Shown: positions 28,967 to 36,158 of the stretch, one piece after another
Layout of the letters: each line of letters opens with the position of its first letter
Position numbering within the stretch: the stretch's first letter is position 1
From: Gemmatimonadota bacterium
Lineage (GTDB): Bacteria; Gemmatimonadota; Gemmatimonadetes; Longimicrobiales; Gaopeijiaceae
Length of the DNA stretch: 64,000 nt
Assembly: GCA_041390125.1 (NCBI GenBank)
Contig: JAWKQN010000022.1
Span: forward strand, 1 to 64,000
Direction: 5' to 3'
Translations under genes and position numbers: made by a program
Notes under the pieces: generated by a model
What the model saw: the letters and a program-made list of their open reading frames with translations, nothing else
Database searches by the model: none
Told to the model about the DNA's origin: nothing

Positions 28967-29735
28967 AGCGGCCCTCCAGGTACTCCGCGGTCCGCCGGTC
29001 CTGCACCCGCCCCTCGAAGAGGGCCTCCGTTTCGCCCACCTCGACCAGGTCGCCCATCAGGAAGAACGCCGTGCGGTCCGCCAGACGCCGCGCCTGCTGC
29101 ACCAGGTTGGTGACGAGGACGATCGTCAGCTCCTGCTTGAGCTCCTTCAGCACGTCCTCGATACGCATGGTGGTGACGGGGTCGACCGCGATGGAGAACT
29201 CGTCCAGCAGGAGGAGCTCCGGCTCCTGCGACAGCGCACGCGCGATGGTGAGCCGCTGCTGCTGACCGCCGGAGAGCAGGCTGCCGAGGGCGCCCAGGCG
29301 ATCCTTCACCTCGTCCCAGAGCGCGGCCCGACGCAGGCAGCGCTCGACGATCGCGTCCAGCTCCGCCTTCGCCTTCACACCGCGCAGGCGCGGAGAGAAG
29401 GCCACGTTGTCGTAGACGGAAAGGGGCAGACCGACGGGCAGCGGGAACACCACGCCCACCCGCCTCCGCAGCGCGAAGACGTTGCGCCAGTGGCGGACCT
29501 CCTTCCCGTTGAAGGAGATCCGGCCGTCCACCCGCATCTCGGGGTTGAACTCGTCCATGCGGTTCAGGGCCCGCAGGAACGAGGTCTTGCCCGAGCCCGC
29601 GGGACCGATGATCCCGAAGATCTCGTGCTCGCGGACATCCAGGCTGACGTTCCGCAGCACGGCGTCGGGCCCGTAGCGGATCGTGAGGTCCCGGACCTCC
29701 AGCTTGGCGGGAGCCGCCGCGGGGGACGTCACCAC
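28959..29735 (-). CDS. pstB: Phosphate ABC transporter ATPase PstB, degenerate Q- and H-loops (PstB2)
   Basis: 258 residues, a paralogue of the protein at 28160-28966. Walker A GPAGSGKTS and the signature LSGGQQQRLTIARA are intact, and Walker B LLLLDEFSIAVDP keeps the catalytic Glu. The Q-loop reads VFPLPVGLPLS, with Pro where Gln is expected (29442-29444). The H-loop reads VTNLVQQA, with Asn where the switch His is expected (29106-29108). The D-loop is also unusual (SIAVDP instead of SALDP). PstB normally works as a homodimer, but this copy alone would lack key hydrolysis residues. It starts 7 bases inside the end of pstA and overlaps the next pstB, so both are made together. Confidence 0.93.
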   Translation of the reverse strand: MVTSPAAAPAKLEVRDLTIRYGPDAVLRNVSLDVREHEIFGIIGPAGSGKTSFLRALNRMDEFNPEMRVDGRISFNGKEVRHWRNVFALRRRVGVVFPLPVGLPLSVYDNVAFSPRLRGVKAKAELDAIVERCLRRAALWDEVKDRLGALGSLLSGGQQQRLTIARALSQEPELLLLDEFSIAVDPVTTMRIEDVLKELKQELTIVLVTNLVQQARRLADRTAFFLMGDLVEVGETEALFEGRVQDRRTAEYLEGRFG

Positions 29736-30598
29736 TTCTTGCGGTTGCGCAGGTACATCCGGAACGCGATGGACAGGGCGTTCATGGCCAGCACGAGCGA
29801 GATCAGCACCAAGGCGACGCCGTAGGGCAGCTCTTCGGGTACGCCCGGCACCTGCGTGGACACGGCGAACAGGTGCAGCGACAGCGCCATCGTCTGATCG
29901 AAGACGCTTTCGGGCAGGAACGGCACGAAGAAGGCCGCACCCGTGAACATCACGGGCACCGTCTCACCGGTGGTGCGCGACACCTCCAGGATGATGCCGG
30001 TCAGGATCCCGCTGATGGCGTTCGGGAGCACCACCTTGCGGATGGTCTGCCAGCGCGTGGCACCCATGTTCCAGCAGGCTTCGCGGAACGCCATGGGTAC
30101 CGCCTGCAACGACTCCCTCGTGGCCACGATGACCACCGGGAGGGTCATCACGGCGAGCGTGAGGCTCGCCGCCAGGATGCTGGTGCCCAACCCGAAGAAC
30201 AGCACGAAGGCGCCCACACCGAACAGCGCGTGCACGATGGAGGGCACACCGGCCAGGTTGATGATGGCCAGGTTGATGGCGCGGGTCAGCCAGTTGTCGG
30301 TTGCGTACTCGGACAGGTAGATGGCGGCGGCCACGCCGATGGGGACGGACACGGCGAGCGCCACCCCGACGAGCCAGATGGTGCCCACGAGCGCCGGGAA
30401 GATCCCGCCCTCCCGCATCTGGTTGGTGGGCTCGGCGGTGAGGAACTCCCAGGAGATGGCGGGCCCGCCCCGGACGATCAGCACGCCCAGGATCAGCAGG
30501 ACCGGCACCACCAGGATGAGGGTCATCAGGAGGAAGAGGATCCGGACCAGACCCTCGACCTGCTTGTCGCGTGCGTTGAGCGCGGTGGCCTCGAACAT
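29729..30598 (-). CDS. pstA: Phosphate ABC transporter permease PstA
   Basis: 289 residues with six predicted membrane segments, a normal length for PstA. The N-terminal helix ILFLLMTLILVVPVLLILG is followed by the family segment GGIFPALVGTIWLV and the cytoplasmic EAA loop FREACWNMGATRWQTIRKVV, which docks on the ATPase. The late segment SRTTGETVPVMFTGAA is typical of PstA/PstC. It pairs with PstC (start of pstA is 6 bases after the pstC stop) to form the inner-membrane phosphate channel. Its stop overlaps the next ATPase start. Confidence 0.95.
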   Translation of the reverse strand: MFEATALNARDKQVEGLVRILFLLMTLILVVPVLLILGVLIVRGGPAISWEFLTAEPTNQMREGGIFPALVGTIWLVGVALAVSVPIGVAAAIYLSEYATDNWLTRAINLAIINLAGVPSIVHALFGVGAFVLFFGLGTSILAASLTLAVMTLPVVIVATRESLQAVPMAFREACWNMGATRWQTIRKVVLPNAISGILTGIILEVSRTTGETVPVMFTGAAFFVPFLPESVFDQTMALSLHLFAVSTQVPGVPEELPYGVALVLISLVLAMNALSIAFRMYLRNRKKW

Positions 30599-30604
30599 GT
30601 CCGA

Positions 30605-31534
30605 CTACTTCCGGCGCACGCCGCGCACCACCAGGTCCGCGAGCAGGTTGATGGTGAACGTCACCGCGAAGAGCAGGATCCCGAGCGTGAACAGGGCCCG
30701 GTAGTGCTCGGAACCCTGCGGCGCCTCGCCCAGCTCCGCTGCGATGGTGGCGGTCAGCGCCCGCACCGAGTCGAAGGGACTGGTGGGGATGTTGATCGAG
30801 TGTCCGCTGGCCATCAGCACCGCCAGGGTCTCCCCGAAGCCCCGGCCGACTCCCAGCAGCACCGCGCCCACCAGCCCGTTCTTGGCCGCCGGCAACACCA
30901 CCCGCCACACGACCTGCCAGCGCGTGGCCCCCATGGCCTCGGCGGCTTCGCGGTAGTGGTCGGGCACGGCCTTGAGGGCGTCCTCGGCGATGGTGGTCAT
31001 GATGGGCGCGGCCATCAACCCCAGGATGATCCCGGCGTTGAGGACGTTCAGCCCCACCGGCTGATCGAACAGGTCGATGATCAGCGGGTTCATGATGGCG
31101 AGCCCGATGAAGCCCCAGACCACCGACGGGATGGCGGCCAGCATCTCCACCAGGATCTTGAGCCACTCGCGTGTGCGACCGCGCGCGAACTCGGCGATGT
31201 AGACCGCGGCGCCCAGCGAGAACGGCACCGACACCAGCATGGCCAGCCCGGTGACGCTGGCCGTGCCCGCGATCAGCGCCAGGGCGCCGTAGGTGGGGTT
31301 GCGGGAGGTGGGCCGCCAGGCGGGGGAGCCGAAGAATTCGCTGAAGCTGAAGCGGCCGGTCAGGAAGGGCAGGCCTTCCTTCGCGACGAAGACGAAGATG
31401 CCGATGACGAAGACGATGCCGCTGATGCCGCCGATGAACACGACGGCCTGCATGATCCGATCGACGTACCACTCCGCGGTGCGGCGATCGAAGTCCTGGA
31501 GCGTGGCGTCGGGGGGTGGGGGCGCTGCGCTCAC
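30605..31534 (-). CDS. pstC: Phosphate ABC transporter permease PstC
   Basis: 309 residues from the GTG at 31534, which overlaps the TGA of the PhoU-fusion gene (GTGA). An upstream extension of the frame is arginine/proline-rich and rejected. Six membrane segments; YGALALIAGTASVTGLAM and AAIPSVVWGFIGL are PstC hallmarks. The EAA loop is YREAAEAMGATRWQVVWRVV, and GRGFGETLAVLMASG is the conserved late segment. It forms the heteromeric permease with PstA. Confidence 0.95.
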   Translation of the reverse strand: MSAAPPPPDATLQDFDRRTAEWYVDRIMQAVVFIGGISGIVFVIGIFVFVAKEGLPFLTGRFSFSEFFGSPAWRPTSRNPTYGALALIAGTASVTGLAMLVSVPFSLGAAVYIAEFARGRTREWLKILVEMLAAIPSVVWGFIGLAIMNPLIIDLFDQPVGLNVLNAGIILGLMAAPIMTTIAEDALKAVPDHYREAAEAMGATRWQVVWRVVLPAAKNGLVGAVLLGVGRGFGETLAVLMASGHSINIPTSPFDSVRALTATIAAELGEAPQGSEHYRALFTLGILLFAVTFTINLLADLVVRGVRRK

Positions 31535-32619
31535 CGGTGGCTCTCGACCCCCAGGGTCTCCATGAGCGCCGTGACGTGGTCGGCGACGGCGCGGTACAGG
31601 GCGGAGTAGCGCTCCGTCTCCGGCACACGCTCCGCCTCCTGGAGGGCGGTTCCCAGATCCCACGTCAGGGTCACCGTGCGGAACGGGATGTCCTTGATGT
31701 GATTGGACGCCTTGGCCCCGATCCCCACGATCACGTGGTAGTGCTTGGGCACGTCCAGGGCCTTGGCCAGCGCCACGGGCGCACCCTCGACGTGCACGCC
31801 GCGCTGTTGCAGGAACGCCAGCAGGCCCGGATCGAAGTGGTCGGCCGGCGCGTATCCCGCGCTGCGGAACCGGCCGGTGTCCGGATATGCCTCCTCGGCG
31901 AAGCTCTGGGCCATGCGGCTGAGCAGCGCTCCCCGCTCGTCGAAGAACAGGATGCGGTAGGTCTTGTGGCCTTTGCTCTCTCCGGTGACCTGGAACTGCG
32001 TCTGTTCGCAGAGGTTCTCCGCCTGATCGGCCACCCGCTTGATGACGCGTGCCGCCAGCAACGTGCTGAACAGGTCGCGGGTCTGGCGCTCATCCCGGTC
32101 GCCGGCCTGGGTGAGATCCCGGTAGGTCTTCAGGAACGTGGGGTCCACCTGCTTGGCCATCCCCTCGGCCTGGGCGGCCTTGGAGAGGTCTCCGGTGACG
32201 AAGGCCTCCACCGCGTTCCGCAGGGCCGCCCCGGCCTGATCGCCCAGGATGGCGATGTCGGCGGCGACACCTTCGGGAAGGGGAGCCGAGAGCTGCAGCA
32301 GCTCCCGACACGCCGTCACGGCATAGTCGCCGATGCGTTCGAGCGCCACGTTGACCCGCAGGACGGAGGACACCAGACGAAGATGGCCCGCGCTCGGCAG
32401 GTGGCGGATCACGAAGACGTGACAGAGATGGTCCAGATCGTCGATCTGACGGTTGACCGCCCGGTCACGCAGGATGGTACGGTTGGCGAGCACCTTGTCG
32501 TTGGTCGTCAACGCCCGCACGGCGTCGGCCACGTTCTCCGACACCCACTTCCCCACCTTGGCGACGCCGCTCCGCAAGGCCTGGGCGTCCTGCTCCAACC
32601 TCTGCTCGTAATGGGACAT
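31531..32619 (-). CDS. phoU: PhoU fused to an inactive low-molecular-weight phosphatase/ArsC-like domain
   Basis: 362 residues, much longer than ordinary PhoU (about 220-240). Residues 1-215 are PhoU: two three-helix repeats, each with its metal-site helix (ALERIGDYAVTA near 93-103 and KRVADQAENLCEQ near 194-206). Residues ~220-325 look like a low-molecular-weight protein-tyrosine phosphatase/arsenate reductase fold: ILFFDERGALLSRMAQ in place of the VLFVCxxNxxRSxMAE loop, then RSAGYAP and a later TWDL. The CX5R nucleophile is Asp227 and the Arg position is Leu233, and the distal Asp-Pro is absent, so catalysis is not expected. PhoU tunes Pst transport and PhoR signalling. The extra domain may bind an anion or a partner. 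It lies between pstS and pstC, unlike the E. coli order. Confidence 0.88.
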   Translation of the reverse strand: MSHYEQRLEQDAQALRSGVAKVGKWVSENVADAVRALTTNDKVLANRTILRDRAVNRQIDDLDHLCHVFVIRHLPSAGHLRLVSSVLRVNVALERIGDYAVTACRELLQLSAPLPEGVAADIAILGDQAGAALRNAVEAFVTGDLSKAAQAEGMAKQVDPTFLKTYRDLTQAGDRDERQTRDLFSTLLAARVIKRVADQAENLCEQTQFQVTGESKGHKTYRILFFDERGALLSRMAQSFAEEAYPDTGRFRSAGYAPADHFDPGLLAFLQQRGVHVEGAPVALAKALDVPKHYHVIVGIGAKASNHIKDIPFRTVTLTWDLGTALQEAERVPETERYSALYRAVADHVTALMETLGVESHR

Positions 32620-32648
32620 GCGGTCGCGGGTCCTGCCTGGAAGGGTGC

Positions 32649-32678
32649 GGGCGCCCCCCGCCCATGCGGGGGGCGCCC
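32649..32678 (-). promoter_or_regulatory. Intercistronic hairpin between pstS and phoU
   Basis: A perfect 13-bp stem GGGCGCCCCCCGC / GCGGGGGGCGCCC with a 4-base loop, between the pstS stop and the phoU start. No T-run follows on the minus strand. Such structures after a binding-protein gene commonly stabilise its mRNA or reduce read-through so that PstS is made in excess. Confidence 0.7.
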
Positions 32679-32701
32679 GGGTATCCTACGGTGTCAGGGC
32701 G

Positions 32702-33574
32702 TCAGGCGCAGGTGATGTCGTGGACCGGCGCGTACCCCTGCTCCTTGATGATGCACTGCCCGTCGGGGCTCTCGATCCAGTCGATGTACGCCTTCACGGC
32801 GCCGGTCGGCTGGCCCGACGTGTACATGATCAGCGGGCGGGCGATGGGATAGCTGCCATCGAGCGCCGTCTGGACGGTCGGCGCCACGCATCCGCCGTCC
32901 CCGCTCTCGATGCAGGGCATCGTCACGTGCTCGTTGGCGTAGGCCAACCCGCTGTAGCCGATCGCGCAGGGCGTGTTCTCGACCAGGTCCACCACGTCCT
33001 TGGAGCCGTGCATGTCGCGGGTCCCGAGGCGGAAATCGCCTTCCTCGCCGAGCACCTCGTCGCGGAAGTAGACGTACGTGCCCGAGTTGTTCTGGCGGCT
33101 GACCACGACGATCTCGTCGGACGGACAGCCGGGGACCGTCACGCCCAGGTCGGACCAGCGGGTGAACGTCCCGCCGTCTCCGTAGATCTGCCGCAGCTGC
33201 TCGCGCGACATCTGCGTGATGGGGTTGTCCGGGTGCAGGAAGATCGCGAGGGCGTCGAAGCCGACGATGTACTCGACCGGCTCGTGGCCGTTGGCGGTGG
33301 CCGCGGCGATCTCCTCCTCGCTCATGCGGCGGCTGGCATTGGCGATGTCCACCGTGCCGTTGATCATGGCGGAGATGCCCGTCCCCGATCCGCCCCCGGT
33401 CACCGCCACGGCCACGTTGGGATTCACCTCCCGGTAGGCCTCGGCCCAGGCCTGGGCCACGTTGACCAGCGTATCAGAACCTTTGTTCTGGATCACGACG
33501 CGGTCGCTGCCCCCCTCGCGGCCCGGACCACAGGCCAGGGCGAGGAGCGGGACGAGAACAATGGCCTTCTTCAT
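32702..33574 (-). CDS. pstS: Phosphate-binding lipoprotein PstS
   Basis: 290 residues from the ATG at 33574 (MKKAIVLVPLLALAC), which gives a clean lipoprotein signal; the longer frame to 33661 has no signal. Periplasmic phosphate-binding protein of the Pst importer. Recognisable ligand-loop segments are IQNKGSDTLV, GGGSGTGISAM, ASRRMSEEE, VSRQNNSGTYVYFRD and CAIGYSGLAYA. It also has Cys residues (VPGCPSDE, NTPCAIG, MPCIESGDGGC) that may form disulphides. It is the first gene of the pst block, behind a Pho-box-like direct repeat. Confidence 0.94.
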   Translation of the reverse strand: MKKAIVLVPLLALACGPGREGGSDRVVIQNKGSDTLVNVAQAWAEAYREVNPNVAVAVTGGGSGTGISAMINGTVDIANASRRMSEEEIAAATANGHEPVEYIVGFDALAIFLHPDNPITQMSREQLRQIYGDGGTFTRWSDLGVTVPGCPSDEIVVVSRQNNSGTYVYFRDEVLGEEGDFRLGTRDMHGSKDVVDLVENTPCAIGYSGLAYANEHVTMPCIESGDGGCVAPTVQTALDGSYPIARPLIMYTSGQPTGAVKAYIDWIESPDGQCIIKEQGYAPVHDITCA

Positions 33575-33664
33575 GGCGTTCCCAGGGGTTTTGCGGGACG
33601 TCCGCCGGCGCTCGGAGGACGTGGCAAAGATCCCGGCGCCAGAATCACCATTCAAGGGCAATTC

Positions 33665-33682
33665 GGTAACGGAACGGTGACA
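33665..33682 (-). promoter_or_regulatory. Candidate Pho box upstream of pstS
   Basis: On the minus strand, TGTCACC-gttc-CGTTACC forms two 7-base direct repeats separated by 4 bases, the 11-base spacing of PhoB/PhoP sites. It lies ~90 bases before the pstS start, between the PP2C stop and pstS, as expected for a phosphate-regulated promoter. A weak -10-like TTGAAT follows about ten bases downstream. Only two repeats are seen and the match to the E. coli consensus is partial. Confidence 0.4.
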
Positions 33683-33701
33683 ACGACCCGCGGCCGCGCG
33701 G

Positions 33702-34553
33702 TCAGGGTCCCGGTGGCCCCGCCCCCACGGAGCCGTTGCCCGGGGTCGACGCCCTCCGAGGTCCCCGGAAGAGGATGAGGGTGACGTCGTCCTCCTTGGA
33801 CGGCTGTCCGTCCCGCTCCTCCGCCATCCGCGACACGACCTGGCCGGACAGGCCGTCGAGGGCGCCCCGGAGCGGTCCCTTGCGGATCCCCGCCACGATC
33901 TCGCTCTCGAGCAGGTTGTCGAAGAGACCGTCCGTGGCGAGGAGGAGGGTATCGAGCGGCGCCAACCGGAGCGGGGGGCTGACGTCGATCCGCATCTCCC
34001 GGTTCCCGACGTGGTTGGAGATCACATGGCGCTCCTCGTGGAACAGCGCCGAATCGCCGTCGAGCACGCCCGACGCCACCGCATACCCCACCGGCGAGTG
34101 CGACACGGTCCGATACTTGATCCGCCCGCGGCTGCCGACGAGCCACATCTCGGAATCACCGGCATGGTAGGAGCGAGCCACGCCTCCGACCACCGTGACG
34201 ACGGCCAGGGTCGTCGCGGCCCCCAGACCCAGGTCCAGGATGGCGGCGTTCGCCTCCTCGAACGCCCGCATGACGCGCTCGCGGAGCGGCACGTCCGGGC
34301 GTTCGGCGACGCGGGTCAGGTGTTCGATGGCGAGGTGCGAGGCCAGTTCGCCGCTTCGGGCCCCACCGACCCCGTCGGCCACGGCCAGGACGATCCCATC
34401 GTCCTCGATGGGGATGACCGCGGCCGCGTCCTCACTGACGCCAGCGTGTTGGGGGTGCGCGCGGCACAGCACGCCGATCCGGCCCCAGGGACCGTCCAGG
34501 GTGTCGACGACGCCGGCCCCGGTGTCGCGATAGCTGCGGGGAGTGGCGTTCAT
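33702..34553 (-). CDS. PP2C-family Ser/Thr protein phosphatase
   Basis: 283 residues from an ATG that overlaps the kinase TGA (ATGA). Metal-site motifs are present: SEDAAAV, LAVADGVGGARSGELAS (DGxGG and GE), LLLATDGLFDNL and KEDDVTLILF. It is a soluble Mn/Mg-dependent phosphatase expected to reverse the action of the coupled kinase. The last ~20 residues are a Gly/Pro tail. The pair sits directly upstream of pstS on the same strand, so read-through into the phosphate operon is possible. Confidence 0.92.
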   Translation of the reverse strand: MNATPRSYRDTGAGVVDTLDGPWGRIGVLCRAHPQHAGVSEDAAAVIPIEDDGIVLAVADGVGGARSGELASHLAIEHLTRVAERPDVPLRERVMRAFEEANAAILDLGLGAATTLAVVTVVGGVARSYHAGDSEMWLVGSRGRIKYRTVSHSPVGYAVASGVLDGDSALFHEERHVISNHVGNREMRIDVSPPLRLAPLDTLLLATDGLFDNLLESEIVAGIRKGPLRGALDGLSGQVVSRMAEERDGQPSKEDDVTLILFRGPRRASTPGNGSVGAGPPGP

Positions 34554-35884
34554 CCCGCGTGCGGTCCGAGCCCGTGGGCGCACCAGGGGCACCAGCTCCA
34601 GAACGCGCCGTAGATGCCGTTGTGGCACCGGCCACAGCGCTGTGTGGAGTCGGGCACCGGCCACGCGCGCCGCACCTTCGTGCGGCACCAGGGGCAGTAG
34701 CGCATGAACGGCATGAGGTCCTTTCGCGTGCAGGAAGGGTTGCGGCAGGTGGCGCTGTAGCGCCGGTCCGGGTACGCGCGACCGGACCCGTCGCCGATCG
34801 ACGGTCCATAGCACCAGGCGCAGTACTTCCAGTCCTTCTTGACCCCCCGCTGACACCGCGGACACGTGGCGGGGAAGCGGCTCTCGCCGACGATCTGCTC
34901 GAGCTCCTGGCGACACCATGGACACCACGACATCGCTTCGCTGACGGGGCCGCCGCAGTGGGGGCAGCCGTGCACGGCTTCGACCGCACGCCCGTGCTCC
35001 CGCTTGAACTCCCGGAACCGCACGTCCTGCCAGCGACTCCCGTTCGAGCTGCGGCGCAGGCGCCGCGTCTTCTTGCGCGTCACATGCGCCAGCGCCCGGG
35101 GCTTGAGGCGTTGGAAGGCCGTGTACATCTGGTCGGCCGTCTGATAGCGCTTGCGGCCGTCCACCTCGATGGCGCGCAGGATGAGCTCGACCATCTCCGG
35201 ATGCAGCCGCTCCTTCAGACGGCGCTCTCCGGGAAGGGGCCGCTCGAAGGGCCACTCGGGCAGATGGCCGGAGAACATCCGGTAGAGGACCAGGCCGGCG
35301 GAGAAGACGTCGGACCGCAACGAGGGCCGGCCCATCGCCTGCTCCGGAGCGATATAGCCCACGGTCCCGGATCCCGAGCCCCGCACCGTGCGCTGCACCA
35401 CCTTCGCGATCCCGAAGTCCGTCAGACGCAGGCGGTTGCGCGGGAAGAGGATGAGGTTCTCCGGCTTGACGTCGCAGTGCACGATGCGGCGCCGATGCGC
35501 ATACGCCAGTCCGTCCAGGAGCTGCTCGGCGTAGGCGAGGGCCGTCTTGGTGGCCAGGCGGGTCTTGAGCCGATCGTGCAGGGTCTCCTCGCCCAGCGGA
35601 GTGGCGATGACGAAGTGCCCGTCGATGATCTGGGCGTTCTTGATGGGCAGGATGTTGGGATGGTCGAGCGACGCGACCAGCCGCGCCTCCTGGCGGAAGA
35701 CCTTGAGGAGCCGGTCCGACAGCAGGCGCGCGTGCGGCACCTTGAGCGCGACGCGCACGCCTTCCACGGTGTCCATCGCCAGGAAGACATTGGCGAAGCC
35801 ACCGCGCGCCAGGCGCTTCTCGAGGCGGTACTTGCCCAGCCGCTGTCCCCCGCGCAGGGGTCTGGCTTCCTTGTGGGACGTCAA
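34550..35884 (-). CDS. Ser/Thr protein kinase with four C-terminal zinc-ribbon-like modules
   Basis: 444 residues from the TTG at 35884, preceded by AGGTGG; the start is uncertain because the frame is open further upstream (e.g. GTG at 35977). Kinase domain ~18-265: glycine loop LARGGFANVF, Lys48 in VALKVP, catalytic HCDVKPEN (Asp138), DFG 156-158, APE 179-181. The C-terminus then has eight CxxC-like pairs forming four double-Cys modules (307/310+321/324, 341/344+355/358, 380/385+397/400, 417/420+432/435), each ending in CPWC- or CAWC-type knuckles. No transmembrane segment is seen, so it is cytosolic, unlike PASTA kinases. Zinc ribbons may bind nucleic acid or proteins, or sense metal or redox. 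Coupled to the PP2C gene. Confidence 0.88.
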   Translation of the reverse strand: MTSHKEARPLRGGQRLGKYRLEKRLARGGFANVFLAMDTVEGVRVALKVPHARLLSDRLLKVFRQEARLVASLDHPNILPIKNAQIIDGHFVIATPLGEETLHDRLKTRLATKTALAYAEQLLDGLAYAHRRRIVHCDVKPENLILFPRNRLRLTDFGIAKVVQRTVRGSGSGTVGYIAPEQAMGRPSLRSDVFSAGLVLYRMFSGHLPEWPFERPLPGERRLKERLHPEMVELILRAIEVDGRKRYQTADQMYTAFQRLKPRALAHVTRKKTRRLRRSSNGSRWQDVRFREFKREHGRAVEAVHGCPHCGGPVSEAMSWCPWCRQELEQIVGESRFPATCPRCQRGVKKDWKYCAWCYGPSIGDGSGRAYPDRRYSATCRNPSCTRKDLMPFMRYCPWCRTKVRRAWPVPDSTQRCGRCHNGIYGAFWSWCPWCAHGLGPHAG

Positions 35885-36158
35885 CTTCCACCTGTCCGGT
35901 GTCTCACGGCGACCGTCGTACGGCCGTGCTACCCCACCCTGCAGGTCGGGGTCTCCGCGCGTCGCGGGGAACCTCACGGGCCGCGCTTCGAGTATGGGCT
36001 GGGGAGCAGGTTCCGGGAAGCACGGGGCCCGAGGCCGCCACGGATCCGGTCTTGGATCCCCCGCAGCCCAGCGCGGTCGCAGCCCGGATCCGGTCCACGA
36101 GGACCCACCTCGCGCATCACCCGCAGCCCACGGCCGTTGGCGAAGGCCACCGAGGATC

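Noticed and set aside
28160..29735. One of the two pstB genes as a decaying duplicate
   Set aside because: Both frames are intact, both keep Walker A/B and PstB-specific flanks, and the substitutions are limited to complementary functional loops, which favours specialisation over decay.
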